A model generated the notes under the pieces. It saw nothing but the letters and a program-made list of their open reading frames with translations. It made no database searches and was not told where the DNA came from. Of a stretch of 64,000 bases of DNA, positions 9,090 to 18,640 are shown piece after piece. The translations under genes and the position numbers were made by a program. Positions within the stretch are counted from its first letter, which is position 1; each line of letters begins with the position of its first letter. Origin of the DNA: Paenibacillus sp. J45TS6 (GTDB taxonomy: Bacteria; Bacillota; Bacilli; Paenibacillales; Paenibacillaceae); the NCBI RefSeq assembly GCF_018403285.1, contig NZ_BOSJ01000006.1, forward strand, positions 62,001-126,000. The letters run 5' to 3'.

Positions 9090-9538
9090 TGAATATTAGT
9101 AATAGCTTTGACATTAGTTCTTCTGCATTAACCGCTCAGCGTCTTCGGATGGATGTAATTTCCTCAAACATTGCAAATGCTGAAACAACAAGAGCGAAGA
9201 TGGAGAACGGTGAAGCAGTACCTTATAAACGAAAAATGGTTGTACTAGAAACTAGCAAGCCAAGCTTTAAGAATATGCTCCAGACACAGATGGAAGGCAA
9301 AGACATTCAGCAAGGCGTCATCGCAACTTCTATTAAGGAAGACACAGCGCCGCTCAAATCGGTATATAACCCAACACATCCGGATGCAAACGCCGAAGGG
9401 TACGTATATATGCCTAACGTTGATATAACGAAAGAAATGGTAGATTTAATTAGTGCATCAAGATCTTATGAGGCAAATGTAACTGCACTAAATGCTTCAA
9501 AAGCAATGGTGTCTAAAGCACTTGAGATCGGCAGATAG
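9089..9538 (+). CDS. flgC: Flagellar basal-body rod protein FlgC
   Basis: 149 residues, usual for FlgC. The N-terminus carries ALTAQRLRMDVISSNIANAETT, the rod/hook protein signature, and the C-terminus (VDLISASRSYEANVTALN) is the paired D0 helix. FlgC is a proximal rod subunit exported by the flagellar type III system. The ATG overlaps the flgB TGA by one base, and GGAGGGAG just upstream serves as ribosome binding site, so translation is coupled. Confidence 0.97.
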   Translation: MNISNSFDISSSALTAQRLRMDVISSNIANAETTRAKMENGEAVPYKRKMVVLETSKPSFKNMLQTQMEGKDIQQGVIATSIKEDTAPLKSVYNPTHPDANAEGYVYMPNVDITKEMVDLISASRSYEANVTALNASKAMVSKALEIGR

Positions 9539-9582
9539 AGTTATTAGACACTACATATTTTAGAATTTAGGAGGGACCAAAG

Positions 9583-9888
9583 ATGATACAAAATACGATG
9601 TTGCAAACATCTGCTTTACAATCTCCTTCAATGAGCGGAACACAAAATAAATCAACCCCCTCAGATACGATCAAACAATTCTCATCCTATTTAGATCAGG
9701 CAATTACGCAAGTGGCAGAGCAAGAGAAAACGTCTCATGTCATGTCAACAGAATTTGTTAAAGGTAATGTGAATGTAGATCAAGTGATGATTGCTTCGGA
9801 ACAAGCACTGCTAAGTTTGCAGTTAACGAATCAAATTCGAAATAAAGTGGTCGAAGCCTATCAGGAAATTATGCGGATTCAAATGTAA
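9583..9888 (+). CDS. fliE: Flagellar hook-basal body protein FliE
   Basis: 101 residues. The conserved C-terminal half (VNVDQVMIASEQALLSLQLT, then IRNKVVEAYQEIMRIQM) is diagnostic of FliE, the adaptor between the MS-ring and the rod. The N-terminal 35 residues are low in complexity and rich in Ser, Thr and Gln. GGAGGG about 7 bases upstream supports ATG 9583. It sits between flgC and fliF, as in other Bacilli. Confidence 0.96.
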   Translation: MIQNTMLQTSALQSPSMSGTQNKSTPSDTIKQFSSYLDQAITQVAEQEKTSHVMSTEFVKGNVNVDQVMIASEQALLSLQLTNQIRNKVVEAYQEIMRIQM

Positions 9889-9927
9889 TAGAGGTATGAT
9901 TAGCAAAAGTTCGGATGAGGTGACGGA

Positions 9928-11505
9928 GTGAACGAGAGAATCGCCCAGTATAGAGAGAAGATATCTCAGTATTGGAACAAATTTACCAAAAAACAAAGGG
10001 TATTACTGATTTCTACGGTGGTGTTTCTCATCATTGCCGCCGCTGCACTTACAATTCAGTTCTCTAAAACGGAGTATGAAGTAGCGTTTACTGATCTTAG
10101 TGCAGAGGATTCAGCTGGGGTCATGAGCTATCTTGAGAGTGGAAATATTCCTTTTGAGTTAAATAAAGATGGGACAAGCATTTCAGTACCTAGTACGCAA
10201 GCGGCAAGGGTGAAAGTAGATGTTGGATCCCAAGGATTAGTTCAGAACGGATCGATCGGTTATGACATCTTTGAGCAAAATGGTTCAATGATGGGTTCGA
10301 CAGATAAAGAATTCGAAGTCAAATACGCTAACGCTTTTAATGGCGAGATTGAACAAATGCTCCGGACTATGCAGGGCGTGCAAGATGCAAAAGTATTAGT
10401 TAATCTTCCTGAAAAAAGTTTATTTGCCGGCTCGGATCAAGAAACTGCCTCTGCTTCCGCAGTACTGACTTTTCAGCCCGGGTATCAAATGTCACAGAAG
10501 GCAGTAGACGGATATTTTAACTTAATGAAAACTGCGGTACCAAACTTACCACTGGAAAACATCACCATTTCTACGAATCAGGGTGAAGAACTTCAACCAA
10601 CCGAGCGTGGCGGAGGAAGTGGACTGGGTGAAATACAAGAGAACATGGCGCTGCAGAAAAAATATGAGAGCGATGTTCAAAAGAGTGTAAAAGAATTTCT
10701 AACGGGTATTATCGGTAACACAGATATTAATGTGCTTGTGACATCAAATCTGAATTTTGACAAAGTAAACGAAACTCAAAATCTGGTTACTCCGGTAGAT
10801 GAAGAGAACATGAAAGGTATTGAGATCAGTGTTCAAGACATTCAGAGCAGTTACACAGGCGGTACTGCAGAAGATGGCGGTGTAGCAGGAACAGGAGAGG
10901 GAGATGTTGTAAACTACCCGGCTGCTGGTTCTGAGACTTCAAGCGGAGAAGAGAGTTCCACGACAATCAATTACGAGGTTAACCAAATCGCAAAGGAAAT
11001 TGTCCAAAGTCCATACACTGTAAAAGACTTAACCATTAATGTAGCAGTTGAACCACCCCAAGGACAAGAAATTTTAGATGAGCCAACAAGAGATGCAATA
11101 GAAACAGTTTTAGTGAACATTGTGAGAGCGTCACTTGCAAATTCAGGAAGTACATATAACGACGCAGATCTAGAAAAGAAAGTCTCTGTACTAGCTAAAC
11201 CAGCGCAAACGGCCACAGATACACAGACAGGAATTCAGTTGTCTTCTGGTATGATAGGGGGCTTAGTAGCGGGTGCTGTATTACTGCTAGCAGGCGGAGG
11301 ATACTTGATTTATCGAAATCGCCGTAAGAAGGAAGAGGAGTATGAGGAAGATGATCTTCCGCTTCAGATTCCAACCGAATTTCCTTCCGTAACTTTAGAA
11401 ACGGTCACAAATGAAAGTCAGGTACGTAAACAACTCGAGTCACTCGCGAAGAAGAAACCGGATGAATTTGTTGATTTGCTTCGAACGTGGCTTGCTGATG
11501 AATAG
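9928..11505 (+). CDS. fliF: Flagellar MS-ring protein FliF
   Basis: 525 residues. One membrane segment lies at about 25-46 (LLISTVVFLIIAAAALTI) and another at about 440-462 (MIGGLVAGAVLLLAGGGYLI). Between them are the YscJ-type ring-building domain (EYEVAFTDLSAEDSAGV onward) and a Gly/Ser/Glu-rich loop near residues 300-345. The cytoplasmic C-terminus (about 490-525) should bind FliG. FliF forms the membrane platform of the motor. The GTG start at 9928 follows GAGGTGACG. The fliG gene follows almost without gap. Confidence 0.97.
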   Translation: MNERIAQYREKISQYWNKFTKKQRVLLISTVVFLIIAAAALTIQFSKTEYEVAFTDLSAEDSAGVMSYLESGNIPFELNKDGTSISVPSTQAARVKVDVGSQGLVQNGSIGYDIFEQNGSMMGSTDKEFEVKYANAFNGEIEQMLRTMQGVQDAKVLVNLPEKSLFAGSDQETASASAVLTFQPGYQMSQKAVDGYFNLMKTAVPNLPLENITISTNQGEELQPTERGGGSGLGEIQENMALQKKYESDVQKSVKEFLTGIIGNTDINVLVTSNLNFDKVNETQNLVTPVDEENMKGIEISVQDIQSSYTGGTAEDGGVAGTGEGDVVNYPAAGSETSSGEESSTTINYEVNQIAKEIVQSPYTVKDLTINVAVEPPQGQEILDEPTRDAIETVLVNIVRASLANSGSTYNDADLEKKVSVLAKPAQTATDTQTGIQLSSGMIGGLVAGAVLLLAGGGYLIYRNRRKKEEEYEEDDLPLQIPTEFPSVTLETVTNESQVRKQLESLAKKKPDEFVDLLRTWLADE

Positions 11506-11516
11506 GGGTGAGAAAC

Positions 11517-12533
11517 TTGGTTAAGGCACCAGGAAACGGATTAACCGGAAGGCAAAAGGCAGCAATCCTGCTCATAACGTTAGGACCAGAGGTATCAGCC
11601 CAAATTTTCAAGCATCTACGAGATGAAGAAATAGAGCAGCTAACTTTAGAAATTGCCAACGTAAGAAAAGTAGAAGGTGGAGAAAAAGAACTCATTATGT
11701 CTGAGTTCCACCAAATTTGTTTGGCACAAGAATACATTTCACAAGGCGGTATTAATTACGCACGAGAAATTTTAGAAAAAGCACTCGGATCTCAAAAAGC
11801 ACTGGAAGTGATTAATAGACTAACCGCTAACCTTCAGGTCAGACCCTTTGACTTTGCTCGGAAGGCGGATCCGAATCAGATTCTTAACTTTATACAAAAT
11901 GAAAGCCCGCAGACGATTGCGCTTGTCTTATCTTACTTGCAATTTGAACAAGCAGCCGTCATCCTTTCCTCTCTTCCGCAAGAGAAACAAGCGGATGTTG
12001 CAAGGCGGGTTGCAGTAATGGACAGCACTTCACCAGAAGTAATCGCCCAAGTAGAAAGAGTACTTGAACAGAAACTATCTGCCACGGTTACGCATGATTA
12101 CACGAATGCAGGCGGAATTGAATCGATCGTTCAAATCCTAAATGGAGTTGACCGCGGAACCGAGAGAACGATACTGGATTCTCTGGAAATACAGGATCCT
12201 GAACTGGCAGAAGAAATCAAGAAACGGATGTTTGTCTTCGAGGATATCGTTAATGTCGATGACCGGTCGATTCAGCGAATTATTCGAGATATTGATAATG
12301 CTGACCTACAGCTTGCGCTCAAGGTGGCGAGCGAAGAAGTTCGGAATTCTATCTTCAACAATATGTCTAAACGCATGGCAGAGACTTTTAAAGAAGAAAT
12401 GGAATTCATGGGACCTGTCAGACTGCGTGATGTAGAAGAAGCACAAACCCGTATCGTTGCAACGATTAGAAGACTGGAAGAAGCTGGTGAGATTATTATT
12501 GCTCGCGGCGGAGGAGATGATATCGTTGTCTAA
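11517..12533 (+). CDS. fliG: Flagellar motor switch protein FliG
   Basis: 338 residues from TTG 11517, the same length as in B. subtilis. GGGGTG lies 6 bases upstream; an alternative GTG at 11508 would overlap that site and adds three residues. The N-terminus GLTGRQKAAILLITLGPE is the FliF-binding domain, the middle has the armadillo-like helices, and the C-terminus carries charged residues (NMSKRMAETFKEEMEFMGP) that contact the stator. FliG couples torque to the rotor. The end overlaps the fliH start by 8 bases. Confidence 0.96.
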   Translation: MVKAPGNGLTGRQKAAILLITLGPEVSAQIFKHLRDEEIEQLTLEIANVRKVEGGEKELIMSEFHQICLAQEYISQGGINYAREILEKALGSQKALEVINRLTANLQVRPFDFARKADPNQILNFIQNESPQTIALVLSYLQFEQAAVILSSLPQEKQADVARRVAVMDSTSPEVIAQVERVLEQKLSATVTHDYTNAGGIESIVQILNGVDRGTERTILDSLEIQDPELAEEIKKRMFVFEDIVNVDDRSIQRIIRDIDNADLQLALKVASEEVRNSIFNNMSKRMAETFKEEMEFMGPVRLRDVEEAQTRIVATIRRLEEAGEIIIARGGGDDIVV

Positions 12534-13383
12534 TCTGATTAAATCCTTTGAGTATGTACCCGTTGATACCCATAAGCAGGTGAAATCGGTTCATGAGTAT
12601 GGTGAAAAATCAGGTGTTGAAGCGAATTCTGATCATAATGAAAGAATAGTGGTAGAAGAACAAAAGCCAACGGTCGATGAAGAATCGATTCGAATGAAGC
12701 AGGAAATGCTCGAGAATGCGAAGGACTTTGCAGAAAGGCAAGTGCGTGAAGCAGCAGAAGAAGCAGAGCGATTACTTCAGGAAGCCAAGGAACAAATTGC
12801 TTCTTGGTGGGAAGAAAAAAGACTTCAAGATGAGCATCTGATGGATGCTCTTCGCTCAGAAGGATATCAACAGGGTTATCATGAGGGTGCAGACAAGGCA
12901 AAAGAAGAGCTTCAAACTTATATGGAAGAAAAAATGGCAGAAGCACAGCTGGTGCTGAGTGAAGTTTACGAAGCCAAAGAACAGATTATACAGGAAGCAG
13001 AACCTTTTCTAGTTGAACTGAGCACGGCAATTGCTGAGAAAGTAATCGATCATCAGCTTTCAACAGAACCGAGTCTTATGATTGAACTGATTCGTAAGAA
13101 CTTGGCAAGAAAAAGAGAACAAGGTGTTATCACATTATGTGTATCTCCTAAGGAATTTTCATATGTCCAAGCTGCTAGAGAGGAATTGACTTACGCGATC
13201 GACTCTCAAGCTGAACTGAAAATATTGCCGGATGCTTCCGTTCGAGATAAAGGATGTGTTATTCGTTCTTCTTTCGGAAGTGTCGATGCCAGAGTAGATA
13301 CGCAGCTCACCGAAATCAAGAAAGAATTGATCCGGGTAGCGCTGGATAGCGAGGAGCGGACGAATTCATATGAAGGTTCTTAG
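12526..13383 (+). CDS. fliH: Flagellar assembly protein FliH
   Basis: 285 residues from TTG 12526 (MSNLIKSFEYVPVD); GGAGGAGATG lies just upstream. The central region, about 45-150, is a long Glu/Gln/Ala-rich coiled coil with the GYQQGYHEGADKAKEE type of glycine-spaced repeats seen in FliH. The C-terminal domain (EKVIDHQLSTEPSLMIELI onward) resembles the peripheral stalk of F/V-ATPases. FliH holds the FliI ATPase and guides cargo to the export gate. It overlaps fliG by 8 bases and fliI by 14 bases. Confidence 0.93.
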   Translation: MSNLIKSFEYVPVDTHKQVKSVHEYGEKSGVEANSDHNERIVVEEQKPTVDEESIRMKQEMLENAKDFAERQVREAAEEAERLLQEAKEQIASWWEEKRLQDEHLMDALRSEGYQQGYHEGADKAKEELQTYMEEKMAEAQLVLSEVYEAKEQIIQEAEPFLVELSTAIAEKVIDHQLSTEPSLMIELIRKNLARKREQGVITLCVSPKEFSYVQAAREELTYAIDSQAELKILPDASVRDKGCVIRSSFGSVDARVDTQLTEIKKELIRVALDSEERTNSYEGS

Positions 13384-14689
13384 TTCACAGCGATATATGG
13401 ATCAACTGAAACAACTGGACCCGGTCCGTATTAATGGAAAAGTTACTCAGGTGATCGGACTGATGGTGGAATCAGAAGGTCCGGATGCAAGCATAGGAGA
13501 TGTTTGTTACATTTATCCGACGAATTCGGCCCTTCCGCTGAAAGCAGAAGTGGTCGGATTTCGAGATAACAAAGTACTTCTGATGCCGCTTGGTGATCTA
13601 CAGTCGATTGGTCCTGGCTGTGATGTGGTGGGAACGGGGAAACCTTTGAATATTCAAGTCGGATCTGAACTTCTCGGTAAAGTACTTGATGGTCTAGGGC
13701 AGCCCCTGGATGGTTCACTTATTCCCGCCCGAATGCAGCGCTATTCAACTTCAAGTGCACCCATTAATCCACTGAATAGACCCAGGGTACTTGAGCCTAT
13801 CAGCATTGGTGTTCGTGCAATCGACGGACTGCTTACGATTGGTAAAGGACAGCGGGTGGGGATCTTTGCCGGGTCAGGGGTTGGTAAAAGTACCTTGATG
13901 GGGATGATTGCCCGTAATACATCAGCAGATGTCAATGTGATTGCTCTTATCGGGGAACGGGGACGGGAAGTATTAGATTTTATTGAACGAGATCTTGGGC
14001 CTGAGGGGCTCGAACGTTCTGTTGTTATCGTGGCTACATCGGATCAGCCCGCACTAGTGCGTATCAAAGGAGCGCTGATTGCAACTACCATTGCAGAGTA
14101 TTTCCGAGATCGCGGCATGAATGTCATGCTGATGATGGATTCGGTGACAAGGTATGCGATGGCACAGCGTGAAGTTGGTCTTGCGGTTGGGGAGCCGCCA
14201 GCAATGAGAGGTTACACTCCTTCCGTATTTGCTAGTTTACCTAAACTATTGGAGCGAGCGGGAACGGGGCCTGTCGGATCGATTACTGCCTTTTACACGG
14301 TCCTTGTGGATGGGGACGACATGAATGAGCCGATTGCGGATGCTGTCCGTGGTATTCTCGATGGACATATTGTGCTGAACCGGGGAATTGCGAATAAAGG
14401 ACATTTTCCAGCTATAGATGTGCTCGCGAGCATAAGCCGGGTGATGAAAGATATTGCTCCTGCGGAACAGATTGATGCAGCTGAAAATATAAAACGTCTC
14501 ATGTCGGTCTATAAGAACTCAGAAGATCTAATTAATATTGGTGCTTATCAAAAAGGATCGAATATAGAGATTGATGAGTCGATAGACCGAATACAGGATA
14601 TATGGCGGTTCACACGGCAGAAGGTAGATGAAAAAGTAGTATTGGATGAAGTAAGACAAAGACTAATTACCGAGTTTGCAAGGAGATGA
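13370..14689 (+). CDS. fliI: Flagellar export ATPase FliI
   Basis: 439 residues. The Walker A is AGSGVGKS at 167-174, preceded by IGVRAIDGLLTIGKGQRVGI, and Walker B is MLMMDSVTRYAMAQREVGLA, both typical of the type III secretion ATPase family related to F1 beta. The ATPase energises release of export substrates. ATG 13370 lies within the 3' end of fliH (14-base overlap) and is preceded by GAGGAGCGG, showing tight coupling of the export apparatus genes. Confidence 0.98.
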   Translation: MKVLSSQRYMDQLKQLDPVRINGKVTQVIGLMVESEGPDASIGDVCYIYPTNSALPLKAEVVGFRDNKVLLMPLGDLQSIGPGCDVVGTGKPLNIQVGSELLGKVLDGLGQPLDGSLIPARMQRYSTSSAPINPLNRPRVLEPISIGVRAIDGLLTIGKGQRVGIFAGSGVGKSTLMGMIARNTSADVNVIALIGERGREVLDFIERDLGPEGLERSVVIVATSDQPALVRIKGALIATTIAEYFRDRGMNVMLMMDSVTRYAMAQREVGLAVGEPPAMRGYTPSVFASLPKLLERAGTGPVGSITAFYTVLVDGDDMNEPIADAVRGILDGHIVLNRGIANKGHFPAIDVLASISRVMKDIAPAEQIDAAENIKRLMSVYKNSEDLINIGAYQKGSNIEIDESIDRIQDIWRFTRQKVDEKVVLDEVRQRLITEFARR

Positions 14690-14700
14690 CTTAGTACATT

Positions 14701-15144
14701 ATGGGGTTTACTTATCATTTTCAAAAAGTTGTGGATCTCAAGGCGAAGGAGAAAACACAGGCAGAGTGGCTTCTTTCTTCTGCTATTGGTAAACTGCAAG
14801 CCGAAGAAAATCATTTGCTGGAACTTGTGAGAGATCGAGAAAATCTCATGGAAGGCATTTCTTCTTTCTCACTGCAAAGCGCTTCGGCTTCTAGTTTACA
14901 GGAGATGAATCGTTACGTTCACTATCTAGATGAATGCATCAGCCGCAAAAATAATGATGTGGCTCATGCTGAAGTGAACGTCAAACAAAACCAAGCTTTT
15001 TTGAACGATAAAATGCTGGATGAAAAAGTATGGAACCAGGCGCGAGAAAAAGAAAAAATGCATTATCAACAGGAGATGCTCCTTAGGGAACAAAATGAAC
15101 TGGATGAAATGGCAACGGTGCGCTTTGCTGTAAGAGCACGTTAA
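14701..15144 (+). CDS. fliJ: Flagellar export chaperone FliJ
   Basis: 147 residues, nearly all predicted helix with heptad-like spacing, starting FTYHFQKVVDLKAKEKTQAE as FliJ does. FliJ is the stalk-like coiled coil that contacts the FliI ring and FlhA. It lies directly after fliI; AAGGAGATG at 14681-14689 overlaps the fliI stop region and is about 12 bases from the ATG, somewhat long. Sequence identity in this family is low, so the call rests on start motif, size and position. Confidence 0.9.
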   Translation: MGFTYHFQKVVDLKAKEKTQAEWLLSSAIGKLQAEENHLLELVRDRENLMEGISSFSLQSASASSLQEMNRYVHYLDECISRKNNDVAHAEVNVKQNQAFLNDKMLDEKVWNQAREKEKMHYQQEMLLREQNELDEMATVRFAVRAR

Positions 15145-15184
15145 AAGAATGTGCGGGCGTGATGCACCGAAGGAGGAATGATGG

Positions 15185-16135
15185 TTGGTAGACAAGGATC
15201 GAGAGGAACTGGAGCGAGAGTCCGGAGGGGCTTGGGAGAAATTTATGATTATTGGAATCCCTGTTGTCTTTTGTCTCGTACTGGTTGTTGTACTGCTCGT
15301 CGTTCTGAATGTTGATTTCAGAAAAAATGCGATCGAAATTGCAAGCAAAATTCCGGTAGTGAAAGAATGGATACCGGAGGAAGCGTTAGATCCAGCAACC
15401 CAAAAAGAAAGACAAGCCGAGAAACAAATAGAAAGTAATAAGGCAGTCATCGATAAATTAAAGACACAGCTTGCTGATTCAAAAACGGAGCTTGAGCAGG
15501 TGCAACAGGAGAAAGCTAAACAGGATAGCAATGTACAGAAATTAGAAGATGAAATAAAAGAGTTACAGGTAACAACGAGTTCAAGTGGTGATGCAACAGC
15601 GTCAAATGAAACAGAAACCATAGATCCTTACCTAAAGCAAGTGAAAGATCTTGCTAAAATGTACGGTCAAATGAAGCCGAGTAAGGCAGCTCCTATTATT
15701 CAAAGTATGACGCTCGAAGAGCAGGTTCAGCTTCTTGCAGAGATGAAATCAGATGCACAACGCAGCATTCTTGAAAAAATGACACCTCAGGCAGCTGCTG
15801 AAGTTACAGAGGCACTAAAAAATACAACGACTTCTGAAAGTCGCGCCATTGCCGCATTACAATCCAAAATGAACAACAAACAAGCTTCATCAACGACTAC
15901 ATCTAACAATCGGAACTTGGATAAAAATGAGCTGACACAAACCTTTTCATCGATGTCAGCAGACAGTGGTGCAAACTTAATTCTTGAGACCTATAAACTA
16001 AGTCCAGACCAAGCGATCACGATTTTAAAAACGGTAGATGATGCAACGAGAGCAAAATTACTAGACCAAATGTCTTCTGCCGATGCTGCTGTCTCTGCAA
16101 AAATATTAAATCGTTTAATGGGGAGTAAAAATTAA
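15185..16135 (+). CDS. MgtE_N-domain flagellar protein (YlxF/MotE-like)
   Basis: 316 residues from TTG 15185, 8 bases after AGGAGG. An acidic N-terminus precedes one membrane segment at about 20-43 (FMIIGIPVVFCLVLVVVLLV). A coiled coil covers about 75-125, and residues about 150-210 (YGQMKPSKAAPIIQSMTLEE, then MTPQAAAEVTEAL) look like the MgtE intracellular N domain; a second weaker copy (LDKNELTQTFSSMSADSGA onward) ends the protein. Proteins of this type lie at this place in Firmicute flagellar operons and are thought to act in motor or export function. No enzymatic motif is visible. Confidence 0.85.
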   Translation: MVDKDREELERESGGAWEKFMIIGIPVVFCLVLVVVLLVVLNVDFRKNAIEIASKIPVVKEWIPEEALDPATQKERQAEKQIESNKAVIDKLKTQLADSKTELEQVQQEKAKQDSNVQKLEDEIKELQVTTSSSGDATASNETETIDPYLKQVKDLAKMYGQMKPSKAAPIIQSMTLEEQVQLLAEMKSDAQRSILEKMTPQAAAEVTEALKNTTTSESRAIAALQSKMNNKQASSTTTSNNRNLDKNELTQTFSSMSADSGANLILETYKLSPDQAITILKTVDDATRAKLLDQMSSADAAVSAKILNRLMGSKN

Positions 16136-16152
16136 TTGATATTTTATATCAA
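16136..16152 (+). promoter_or_regulatory. Small perfect hairpin before fliK
   Basis: TTGATAT, a TTT loop and ATATCAA form a 7-bp AT-only stem directly after the preceding stop codon and just ahead of the fliK ribosome binding site GAGAGGAGGTG. It is too weak and lacks a T-run, so I do not call it a terminator. Confidence 0.35.
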
Positions 16153-16173
16153 GTGAGAGGAGGTGAAAAACGA

Positions 16174-17634
16174 ATGATATCTTCTTTTTCACAAGTAGGA
16201 AAAGCAGTTAGTTTGATGGATTCTGGATCTGAGGCAAGTAAGACTACTGGAAACGAATCAACTGGGTTTCTTGTGGCTTTGCAAGTGAACATGCAGACAA
16301 CGAGTGAGGGAATGAATCAAGCGGGAAACAAGGAAACGCCGGCCATGTTTACTTTTCTTACGGTAAATCCAGATGAAAGTGTTACTCCGGAAGTGAATAC
16401 AAGTACTTTGGACGAAGCGACTCTCCTTATGGAAGCAGAAGCGATTATTGATGAACTCATTACAACACTTGAGCAAGAGAAAGATTTGGATCGTAGTGAA
16501 AAGCATGAAGAAATGATTGCCGATCTGAAGGGGTGGCTGCAGCAAGCTTTATATTATCTCTATCCTGCAAACAATGAAGAATCAGCAGAGCAAAACGTAT
16601 CTTTTCAAGCCATGAATGCACTCACAGAGCAGTCGGATACCGTAAAGTATGCACTGCAAGAAGTACTGCATCAATTAATAGAAGCAAGTAAAACAAATTC
16701 AGAAACAGCTGCACCATTAGAAGATCTTATACATACTCAGGAGCAGCTAATCGTAAATCTGAAAGAGATTTTAGGAAAATCAGATGTAAAAACAGATTCT
16801 GTTACGAAATTAAATTCACTGATGACCGAACTTAGCCTGATGGCAAAAAGCACATTCGCTTCAGCAGAAAAAACAACGTTTTCTATAGAACCTTCACTCC
16901 TTACGGGGGATGCCGAGATTCTGGAAAACGTCGGTGAACAAAACGGTAGTAACAAGCTAGCAACAAAAGAAATGATCAAAGTAACGACTCTTGATGAGTC
17001 AATACAGCAGAAGGTAGATCCCGAATCTTCTCAGGAAGTGAATCCGGAGGAAACGCAGGATAATCAAGCGACAAACCTTATCACTGCAGGGCAGTTAGCT
17101 ATAAAGAATGGGACAGCACCACTAACTAGATCAGAAACGGTCATACCGGTTCAACAATTTTCTAAAGAGATGTCCGAATTTGTTGTCAGTAAATTTGAAA
17201 TTGTGAAGCAACAGGGAATGACAGAAGCGGTTATTTCTTTAAGACCTCAGCATTTAGGTCAACTGGACGTGCAGTTATCGATGCAAAATGGTCATTTGGT
17301 TGCAAAGTTTATGACAGAACATGCAGGAGCGAAGGATTTGCTCGAACAGCAAATGACACAGTTAAGAGCTGTACTTCAGGCTCAAGGGATTCAGGTCGAA
17401 CGACTTGAAGTGACTCAGAACACCTCATTATCGTCACATATGTATCAGGATGGAGGCAGTTCAAACGGACAGCCTGGTAACCAGCGCAGATCTAAAGAAC
17501 GAGAACGGAACAATGAAGATCTACTAACTACAGCAGAGATTCAAGACGAGCTTCGTACTTGGATGCAGGAGCAGCAAGAATTGGAGTTATATACGGAAGG
17601 CGATCAGACAAGCGGATTCACTGCGAAAATATAA
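16174..17634 (+). CDS. fliK: Flagellar hook-length control protein FliK
   Basis: 486 residues from ATG 16174, 9 bases after the GAGGAGG site. The first 340 residues are variable, rich in Glu, Thr and Ser with low-complexity stretches. The conserved C-terminal domain begins near residue 345, with EAVISLRPQHLGQLDVQLSM and VLQAQGIQVERLEV, the Flg_hook signature. FliK is secreted during hook growth and switches FlhB specificity when the hook is complete. The low conservation of the N-terminus is normal for the family. Confidence 0.93.
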   Translation: MISSFSQVGKAVSLMDSGSEASKTTGNESTGFLVALQVNMQTTSEGMNQAGNKETPAMFTFLTVNPDESVTPEVNTSTLDEATLLMEAEAIIDELITTLEQEKDLDRSEKHEEMIADLKGWLQQALYYLYPANNEESAEQNVSFQAMNALTEQSDTVKYALQEVLHQLIEASKTNSETAAPLEDLIHTQEQLIVNLKEILGKSDVKTDSVTKLNSLMTELSLMAKSTFASAEKTTFSIEPSLLTGDAEILENVGEQNGSNKLATKEMIKVTTLDESIQQKVDPESSQEVNPEETQDNQATNLITAGQLAIKNGTAPLTRSETVIPVQQFSKEMSEFVVSKFEIVKQQGMTEAVISLRPQHLGQLDVQLSMQNGHLVAKFMTEHAGAKDLLEQQMTQLRAVLQAQGIQVERLEVTQNTSLSSHMYQDGGSSNGQPGNQRRSKERERNNEDLLTTAEIQDELRTWMQEQQELELYTEGDQTSGFTAKI

Positions 17635-17655
17635 TGAGCGAAGCGGGGTGTGAAA

Positions 17656-18180
17656 ATGTCAGCGGATATCATTTCTACGACGAATATTTGGCCTAACTAC
17701 TCAGCTTCCAATGTAACTACAGCAGCGAGTAAAGAATCCTCAGATGCGATGGGTAAGGATCAATTTTTGAAAATACTGATTACTCAGTTACAGAACCAGA
17801 ATCCAATGCAGCCGATGGAAGATAAAGAATTTATCGCTCAAATGGCTCAGTTTACTTCTGTAGAACAATTGTCGAATATATCGGGTCAACTTCAAAATTT
17901 ATCGCAATCTTTAGGTGCGGTTTCTGGACTGATCGGTAAACAAGTAAGCTGGATTGGTACAAGCGAGGGTTCAAATGAAGGTGCTGTTCAAAGCGGTGTC
18001 GTGGAATCCATTATTATTCGGGATCAAATGCAGTATGCGGTTATTAATGATAAGGAAATTGCGCTAAAAGACATTACTCAGATCAGTGATGTAAAAACAG
18101 AAGAAATAGTCTTGGAAGCCAGTGCCTCTTCTGAAGAGAAAGTGGATGTAAGCGAAGAAGCCGATGGAGCTGAGGGATGA
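17656..18180 (+). CDS. flgD: Flagellar hook assembly protein FlgD
   Basis: 174 residues from ATG 17656, with GGGGTG as ribosome binding site. The N-terminus has GKDQFLKILITQLQNQNPMQ, PMEDKEFIAQMAQFTSVEQL, the FlgD cap signature. FlgD caps the growing hook. It is short like the B. subtilis protein and lacks the long C-terminal Ig-like part of the enterobacterial version, ending instead in an acidic tail. It overlaps the next gene by 4 bases (ATGA). Confidence 0.95.
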   Translation: MSADIISTTNIWPNYSASNVTTAASKESSDAMGKDQFLKILITQLQNQNPMQPMEDKEFIAQMAQFTSVEQLSNISGQLQNLSQSLGAVSGLIGKQVSWIGTSEGSNEGAVQSGVVESIIIRDQMQYAVINDKEIALKDITQISDVKTEEIVLEASASSEEKVDVSEEADGAEG

Positions 18181-18554
18181 GTGGCGTTGTAAGAGTAGGT
18201 CAGCTCTATACAAGTACAGTGAAATCTCCCAACACCCGTGATACCAATAAGTCAGGATCAGAAGAGACCGTTTCTTTTAACAAGTTATTTAACAATGAGT
18301 GCATAAAGCTTAGTTATCATGCTTCAAAAAGGTTAGAGCAGCGAGGTATAGAGCTCGGTAAAAATCATTTAGAGAAGATTGCTGAGGCTGTAGATAAAGC
18401 TGCAGCCAAAGGTTCTAAAGAAACACTTGTGCTGATGGAAGATACCGCTTTTATTGTAAATGTAAAGAACCGAACGATCGTAACTGCGGTGAATGGACCC
18501 TCGTTAACAGAAGGCGTATTTACGCAGATTGATAGTGCTATTATCATTCCTTAA
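18177..18554 (+). CDS. Flagellar operon protein of the TIGR02530 type
   Basis: 125 residues. A disordered N-terminal third precedes a conserved core: ISYHASKRLEQRGIEL-like text (here LSYHASKRLEQRGIEL, residues about 43-58), KAAAKGSKETLVLMEDTAFI and IVNVKNRTIVTAVNG. This pattern matches small proteins encoded between flgD and the hook gene in many Firmicutes and spirochaetes; their exact function is unknown to me. The ATG overlaps the flgD stop (ATGA), so it is translationally coupled. A role in hook assembly is inferred from position only. Confidence 0.85.
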   Translation: MSGVVRVGQLYTSTVKSPNTRDTNKSGSEETVSFNKLFNNECIKLSYHASKRLEQRGIELGKNHLEKIAEAVDKAAAKGSKETLVLMEDTAFIVNVKNRTIVTAVNGPSLTEGVFTQIDSAIIIP

Positions 18555-18572
18555 TTATCTATATGAGGCTGG

Positions 18573-18640
18573 ACCTAACGGAAAGCCTAAGGGTTGCGGA
18601 TCGACAGAAGCAGCCAATCAACCAATCGGAGGTAAAATTA
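18573..18640 (+). promoter_or_regulatory. Structured intercistronic leader before flgE
   Basis: GGCT and AGCC (about 18575 and 18591) can close a small hairpin whose loop holds CTAACGG, and GGTTGC with GCAGCC (about 18594 and 18611) can form a second stem; AACC further down offers an alternative pairing. GGAGG follows for flgE. The structure is drawn by eye and no known RNA family fits well. Confidence 0.35.

Noticed and set aside
18573-18640. Cyclic-di-GMP-I or guanidine-II riboswitch
   Set aside because: Some fragments (AAAGCC, ACGG) recall these classes but the required paired elements are not present.
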